From: JBBRWV01 sp038248985
GTDB taxonomy: Bacteria > Planctomycetota > Phycisphaerae > WQYP01
Length of the DNA: 54,565 nucleotides
Assembly: GCA_038248985.1 (NCBI GenBank)
Contig: JBBRWV010000005.1
Location: 1-54,565, forward strand
Direction: 5' to 3'
The notes under the pieces are model-generated. The model worked only from the letters and a program-made list of their open reading frames with translations, was not told where the DNA came from and did no database searches. Below, piece by piece: positions 51,119 through 54,565 of this stretch. Position numbers and translations under genes: made by a program. Position 1 is the first letter of the stretch. The number at the start of each line of letters is the position of its first letter.

Positions 51119-53083
51119 TTACCAGCGAACGACGGCCACGCCGTGGCGGGGCAGATCGAGGGATTTTATTTTTTGGTTCTGCAGCAGTTCCAGTTTGGAA
51201 GCCGGAAGTTCGACGGTTTGGAGTTCTTCCGTGTGGTTGATTAAGAATACAATTTTCTTTGCTCCTCGCTGGCGGACGGAAACTTCGACGCCGGCCGGTG
51301 GAACGATGAGGGGCTTGATCCGGGCGGATTCGAGCAGCAACGAGATCAGGCGATCATAGAATTCAGGCTGGCTAACAAGTGTGCCCAGGTAATAGGCGGA
51401 GCCTTTTCCAAACGCATTGCGGGTAAGTGCGGAATAATCCTTCAAGTGCCAGGCGTCATAGGTCGCAAGGGTTTCGGCAGTGGTGGGACGTATCCAGTCG
51501 GTGTAATGAACAGCGGAAAAATCGCCGGTGAATTCCTTGCCGATGAGCGGAAATTTCATATCTGTGGCGAGGCAGTCGTATTCGGGAATTTCCAGGCCGA
51601 GAGCCGGTGCGAGCAAACCGGGGAGGACGCGGTCATAACACAAGGAAGTTGCGTCTTTGACGCCGGTGCGGCAATCAGTGAAAAGCACTCCGCCATTTTT
51701 GACAAAAGCGCTAAGTTTATGTGCGATGTCATCGGGAAGGATGTGCAAATTGGGCGCGAGGACTAATTTATACTTGGACAGATCTGCGCTGGTGGGGACC
51801 ACGTCCACATTGGTGCCGGCGCGGAAGAGGGCGTTGTAGTATCGGGCGACAGTGGTGGGATAGTCGTTGCCCGGAAACAGTTTTTGTATATCGGTGGCCC
51901 ACATGGAGTCGTAGTCGTAAACGATGGCGACTGAGGGTCGGACTGTTGTGCCTTCGAGATGTTGGGCGAGTTGATGATATTCTTGGGCGACCTGAGCGGC
52001 TTCCTTGTAGCGGCGGTTGAGTTTGCCATCGTGCTGCAGGAGGCCGTGCCAATACTGTTCGCGTCCGGCGGTGCAGGTTCGCCAGCGGAACCAGATTTGC
52101 CCATCGGCACCGTGGGCCAGCTGCTGATAGGCGACGGAACGGATTTCACCGGGGTAGGGATTGCGCCCGGCTTCGCTCCATCCGCCGGATCCGGCGGTTT
52201 GCTCCATGATCCAGAAATTTTTTGATTTGAGTCCGCGCATGAGGTCGGCGGCCAGGGATGCGGAGTAGCGGATGTCGGGGCGACCCCACACGGGATAATT
52301 ATCCCAGGAGACGAAATCGAGTTCGCGGGCGAGGTCGAAGTAGTTGATTTGTTTATAGAGGCCCATGAGGTTGTGAGTGATGAAATGCCGAGGGCACAAC
52401 TCGCGAAGAATAACGACTTGTGCATGCTGGAAGCGTACGTTCATATCAGAAGCGAATCGCTGCCAGTCAAGACACGCGGACGGATTATGTGTAGAAAAAT
52501 CGACGGGGATGGGGATTTCATCCCAACGCAAATAGCGATGACCCCAAAAGTGCGTACCCCACGCGCGATTCAGTTCCTCCAGGCCGGCATATTTTTCGCG
52601 GAGGTAATCTTGAAATGCGTGCCGGCACGAATGGCAGTAACAGTAGGGACCACCAAACTCGTTATCGGTTTGCCAGCCGATGAGGGTGGGTGTTTTGGCA
52701 AAGTGGGCAGCCATTGCGCGGGTGATGCGTTCGGAGAAGAGGCAATAGGTGGCGGAGGTGAAGCAGTTGTTTTTGCGCACACCCCACACCTCACGGCGGC
52801 CATCGCGATTGGTGGCGAGACATTCGGGATACTTGCGGGCCATCCACGCGGGCATGACCGCGGTGGGCGTACCGAGGATTACCGAGATCCCCTGTTTTCC
52901 CAACAACTGAATGGCGTCGTCGAGCCAGCCAAACTCATACTGACCTTCAACGGGCTCCATGTTGACCCAGGAAAACTCCGCGAGCCGGACTACGTTGAAG
53001 CCAGCTTTGTGCATGGCCTGAGCGTCGGTTTTCCAACGTTCGCGTGGCCAATGTTCGGGGTAATAATCCACGCCGATGTACAT
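51119..53083 (-). CDS. Beta-galactosidase, glycoside hydrolase family 42
   Basis: Hydrolyses terminal beta-galactosides (654 residues, normal for GH42). The TIM-barrel domain begins MYIGVDYYPEHWPRERWKTD. The acid/base is E142 in GWQTDNEFGGPYC and the nucleophile E294 in FWIMEQTAGSG. A zinc-binding set of cysteines is present at C107, C148, C150 and C153. Domain B (about 390-600), with VAIVYDYDSMWA and YKLVLAPNLHILPDD, gives the trimer contact seen in this family. No signal peptide is evident, so it is probably cytoplasmic and acts on imported oligosaccharides. No sugar transporter or regulator lies adjacent. The gene may share an operon with recA only by proximity (55 bases). Confidence 0.95.
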   Translation of the reverse strand: MYIGVDYYPEHWPRERWKTDAQAMHKAGFNVVRLAEFSWVNMEPVEGQYEFGWLDDAIQLLGKQGISVILGTPTAVMPAWMARKYPECLATNRDGRREVWGVRKNNCFTSATYCLFSERITRAMAAHFAKTPTLIGWQTDNEFGGPYCYCHSCRHAFQDYLREKYAGLEELNRAWGTHFWGHRYLRWDEIPIPVDFSTHNPSACLDWQRFASDMNVRFQHAQVVILRELCPRHFITHNLMGLYKQINYFDLARELDFVSWDNYPVWGRPDIRYSASLAADLMRGLKSKNFWIMEQTAGSGGWSEAGRNPYPGEIRSVAYQQLAHGADGQIWFRWRTCTAGREQYWHGLLQHDGKLNRRYKEAAQVAQEYHQLAQHLEGTTVRPSVAIVYDYDSMWATDIQKLFPGNDYPTTVARYYNALFRAGTNVDVVPTSADLSKYKLVLAPNLHILPDDIAHKLSAFVKNGGVLFTDCRTGVKDATSLCYDRVLPGLLAPALGLEIPEYDCLATDMKFPLIGKEFTGDFSAVHYTDWIRPTTAETLATYDAWHLKDYSALTRNAFGKGSAYYLGTLVSQPEFYDRLISLLLESARIKPLIVPPAGVEVSVRQRGAKKIVFLINHTEELQTVELPASKLELLQNQKIKSLDLPRHGVAVVRW

Positions 53084-53138
53084 AAATCTTCATCCTGAAA
53101 GTAAGGGATCAGCGACCTCATGAAAAACACGGGGTTTA

Positions 53139-54266
53139 TTATTTGCCGCCTTTGGACGGACGACCTTCTTTCACTTCTTTTGGTTCCTTGCCTTCTTTGG
53201 CGTCTTTGGCATCCTTGGCGTCTTTGGCTTCTTTCTCTTTGCGTTCGGCGGGGTCGGCGGGGGATTCGATGGCGAGTTTTTTGGCCAGGACCTTTTCGCG
53301 GATTTCCTTGGCGACGTCAGGATTGTCTTTAAGGAATTGGCGGGCTTGTTCGCGACCCTGGCCCATACGGACGGGGCCGTAGTTGAACCAGGCGCCGGAT
53401 TTTTCGATGACGTTTTCATTTACACCGAGGTCGAGCATGTCGCCTTCGTAGGAGATGCCGGAGTCGAAAAGGATGTCGAATTCGGCTTCGCGGAACGGGG
53501 GGGCGATTTTATTTTTGACGACTTTGGCGCGGACGCGGTTGCCGATGGCGACGTCGGCTTCTTTGATGGCGTTGATGCGGCGGATATCGATGCGGATGGA
53601 GGAGTAGAATTTGAGGGCGTTGCCGCCGGTGGTGGTTTCGGGGTTACCGAACATGACGCCGATTTTCATGCGGATCTGGTTGATGAAGATGACGAGGGAG
53701 CGGGACTTGCTGACGGCGGCGGTGAGTTTGCGCATGGCCTGGGACATGAGCCGGGCCTGGGTGCCCATGGTGGCGTCGCCCATTTCGCCTTCGATTTCGG
53801 ACTTGGGGATGAGGGCGGCGACGGAGTCGATGACGATGACGTCGACGGCGTTGGAGCGGACGAGCATTTCGACGATTTCGAGGGCTTGTTCGCCGGTGTC
53901 GGGCTGCGAGACGAGGAGGTCTTTGAGGGAGACGCCGAGGCGTTTGGCCCAGGTGGGGTCGAGGGCGTGTTCGGCATCGACGAAGGCGGCGACGCCACCG
54001 AGTTTTTGGGCTTGTGCGATGATGTGGAGGCAGAGGGTGGTTTTGCCGGAGGATTCGGGCCCGAAGACTTCGCAGATGCGACCTTTGGGCATGCCGCGGC
54101 CGCCGAGGGCGATGTCGAGGGAGAGGGCACCGGTGGGGATACCGTCGATGGCGAGGGGGTTGACGCCGTCGAGGGACATGATGGCGCCTTTGCCATACTG
54201 TTTTTCGATTTGAGCGAGGGCGCGGTCGAGGGCGGATTCGCGTGGGGTGGGTGCTTCTTTGGACAT
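53139..54266 (-). CDS. recA: Recombinase RecA
   Basis: Strand-exchange protein and SOS co-protease (375 residues). The ATG at 54266 follows AAGGA, and in-frame codons upstream to 54503 are rejected. Walker A GPESSGKT is at 69-76. VAAFVDAEHALDPTWAKRLG, LLVSQPDTGEQALEI, VIVIDSVAALIPKSEIEGEM, LMSQAMRKLTAAVSKS, VIFINQIRMKIGVMFGNPET (loop 2) and TTGGNALKFYSSIRIDIRR are all canonical. The C-terminal 45 residues are a Lys/Asp/Glu/Ala-rich tail with tandem KDA units. The promoter carries an SOS-type box (54345-54359), and the leader a seven-base-pair hairpin. Confidence 0.98.
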   Translation of the reverse strand: MSKEAPTPRESALDRALAQIEKQYGKGAIMSLDGVNPLAIDGIPTGALSLDIALGGRGMPKGRICEVFGPESSGKTTLCLHIIAQAQKLGGVAAFVDAEHALDPTWAKRLGVSLKDLLVSQPDTGEQALEIVEMLVRSNAVDVIVIDSVAALIPKSEIEGEMGDATMGTQARLMSQAMRKLTAAVSKSRSLVIFINQIRMKIGVMFGNPETTTGGNALKFYSSIRIDIRRINAIKEADVAIGNRVRAKVVKNKIAPPFREAEFDILFDSGISYEGDMLDLGVNENVIEKSGAWFNYGPVRMGQGREQARQFLKDNPDVAKEIREKVLAKKLAIESPADPAERKEKEAKDAKDAKDAKEGKEPKEVKEGRPSKGGK

Positions 54267-54278
54267 TGTGGATTCCTT

Positions 54279-54294
54279 CTGTAAGGGTGAACAG
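54279..54294. promoter_or_regulatory. CTG-N10-CAG palindrome before recA, possible second LexA-like box
   Basis: CTGTAAGGGTGAACAG fits the enterobacterial CTG-N10-CAG core but lies just upstream of the recA ribosome-binding site, downstream of the predicted transcription start. The core is poorly AT-rich, so it may be chance. Confidence 0.25.
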
Positions 54295-54322
54295 CCACAG
54301 GTAACGGACAAGAATTGTGGCT
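54293..54322 (-). other. Hairpin in the recA leader
   Basis: AGCCACA (54293-54299) pairs with TGTGGCT (54316-54322): seven base pairs with a 16-base loop, between the predicted transcription start (about 54330) and the ribosome-binding site. Role unknown. Confidence 0.4.
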
Positions 54323-54336
54323 GAAAGTAGGGACTA

Positions 54337-54364
54337 AGTATACCGAACGAATACTGAACGTCAA
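54337..54364 (-). promoter_or_regulatory. recA promoter with embedded SOS-type box GTTC-N7-GTTC
   Basis: On the minus strand TTGACG (54364-54359), 16 bases, TATACT (54342-54337): near-consensus hexamers 70 bases before the recA ATG. Between them lies GTTC-AGTATTC-GTTC (54359-54345), the direct repeat used by LexA in alphaproteobacteria. A repressor bound there would block RNA polymerase. The promoter is read directly. LexA control is inference from the motif and from recA being the target. Confidence 0.75.
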
Positions 54365-54451
54365 CGGAAATTTGAGGAGGATTTTTGGGGGGAAGGAGGG
54401 TGGGAGGAGGGCGGCGACGGTTTTCTAGCCCAACTTCCGCAGTTTGCGAGC

Positions 54452-54488
54452 AAAAAGGCCTTTGGCGATGGTGCCAAGGCCCTTTTTT
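54452..54488 (-). terminator. Bidirectional-looking intrinsic terminator
   Basis: GGCCTTTGGC (54457-54466) pairs with GCCAAGGCC (54473-54481) over a six-base loop with one bulged T. An A-run precedes it and a T-run follows, so it can end transcripts on both strands. It lies 14 bases downstream of the stop of the partial gene entering from the right. Confidence 0.75.
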
Positions 54489-54502
54489 CCTAAAAGTCTT
54501 CA

Positions 54503-54565
54503 CTACAAATCCACCACCTCCAGGCTCCGCGGCAGCGTCAGCCCCAGCTTGTGTAACAGGATCGC
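54503..54565 (-). CDS. C-terminal end of an unidentified gene entering from the right
   Basis: An open frame of 20 residues, AILLHKLGLTLPRSLEVVDL, then TAG at 54505-54503. It is cut by the window edge. It is followed by a good terminator, which supports a real gene end. A short tail like this could belong to many families, and I do not assign one. Confidence 0.45.
   Translation of the reverse strand, partial: AILLHKLGLTLPRSLEVVDL

Noticed and set aside
1..54565. tRNA, rRNA, CRISPR array or complete insertion sequence
   Set aside because: Intergenic gaps were read on both strands and showed no cloverleaf pattern, ribosomal sequence, regularly spaced repeats or transposase with terminal repeats. 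A small non-coding RNA could still be missed.

Overview
The window (54,565 bases, high G+C) reads as chromosomal DNA of a bacterium, most likely a planctomycete and tentatively class Phycisphaerae. This rests on gene content: two ECF sigma modules, a dockerin-type loop and cohesin-like domain next to a VIT/vWA lipoprotein, a PurQ of the type used with separate PurL, a MptE-like motility-associated glycosyltransferase with sialic-acid genes, and a lipoprotein-rich envelope. No rRNA, tRNA, CRISPR array, prophage or complete insertion sequence was recognised, and no 16S gene is present to fix the taxonomy.

Layout. 1-1642: an ABC-2 exporter (permease cut by the window edge, plus ATPase). 1964-3798: an ECF sigma factor, its membrane anti-sigma partner and a small membrane protein. 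3807-8266 (minus strand): lipB, a hicB antitoxin with a truncated hicA, lon and an hsp20 chaperone. 8480-11713: an RND efflux pump with no adapter or outer-membrane partner beside it. 11859-15664 (minus): a tight five-gene unit of ECF sigma factor, dockerin-bearing membrane protein, cohesin-like membrane protein, VIT/vWA lipoprotein and a 59-residue lipoprotein. I consider this the best candidate for an undescribed system.

15777-24694: a surface-glycan cluster of glycosyltransferases and methyltransferases in three blocks of alternating orientation. Two glycosyltransferases share a C-terminal GAGKHT nucleotide-binding-like module, and three proteins share TPR-like N-termini. 24708-26240: an exported HEAT-like repeat protein. 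26336-31608: a promoter, a leader with an intrinsic terminator, then cimA, valS and a sufT-like gene. 31648-33558 (minus): a small conserved-looking protein, purQ and a membrane protein. 33581-40252: one operon with ATGA overlaps carrying a MptE-like glycosyltransferase, a SPASM protein that has lost the radical-SAM cysteines, and neuA, neuB and neuC homologues for nonulosonic (sialic-acid-like) sugar synthesis. An HDOD regulator follows.

41370-47116 (minus): a proline-rich lipoprotein, a branched-chain amino-acid (Liv-type) ABC importer with LivM fused to LivG but no LivF, another lipoprotein and a DUF971 protein. 47195-49343: a VOC protein, a cysteine desulfurase and a SprT-like zinc protein. 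49362-54266 (minus): prfC, a GH42 beta-galactosidase and recA. The recA promoter carries a GTTC-N7-GTTC SOS-type box between its -35 and -10 elements.

The plus strand is strongly G-rich over about 1-15,600 and strongly C-rich over about 29,000-51,000, and turns G-rich again in recA, whichever way the genes point. This suggests a rearranged segment. Coordinates were read directly from the sequence. Functions come from motif recognition and no database search was run, so family names are strong where catalytic motifs are cited and tentative otherwise.
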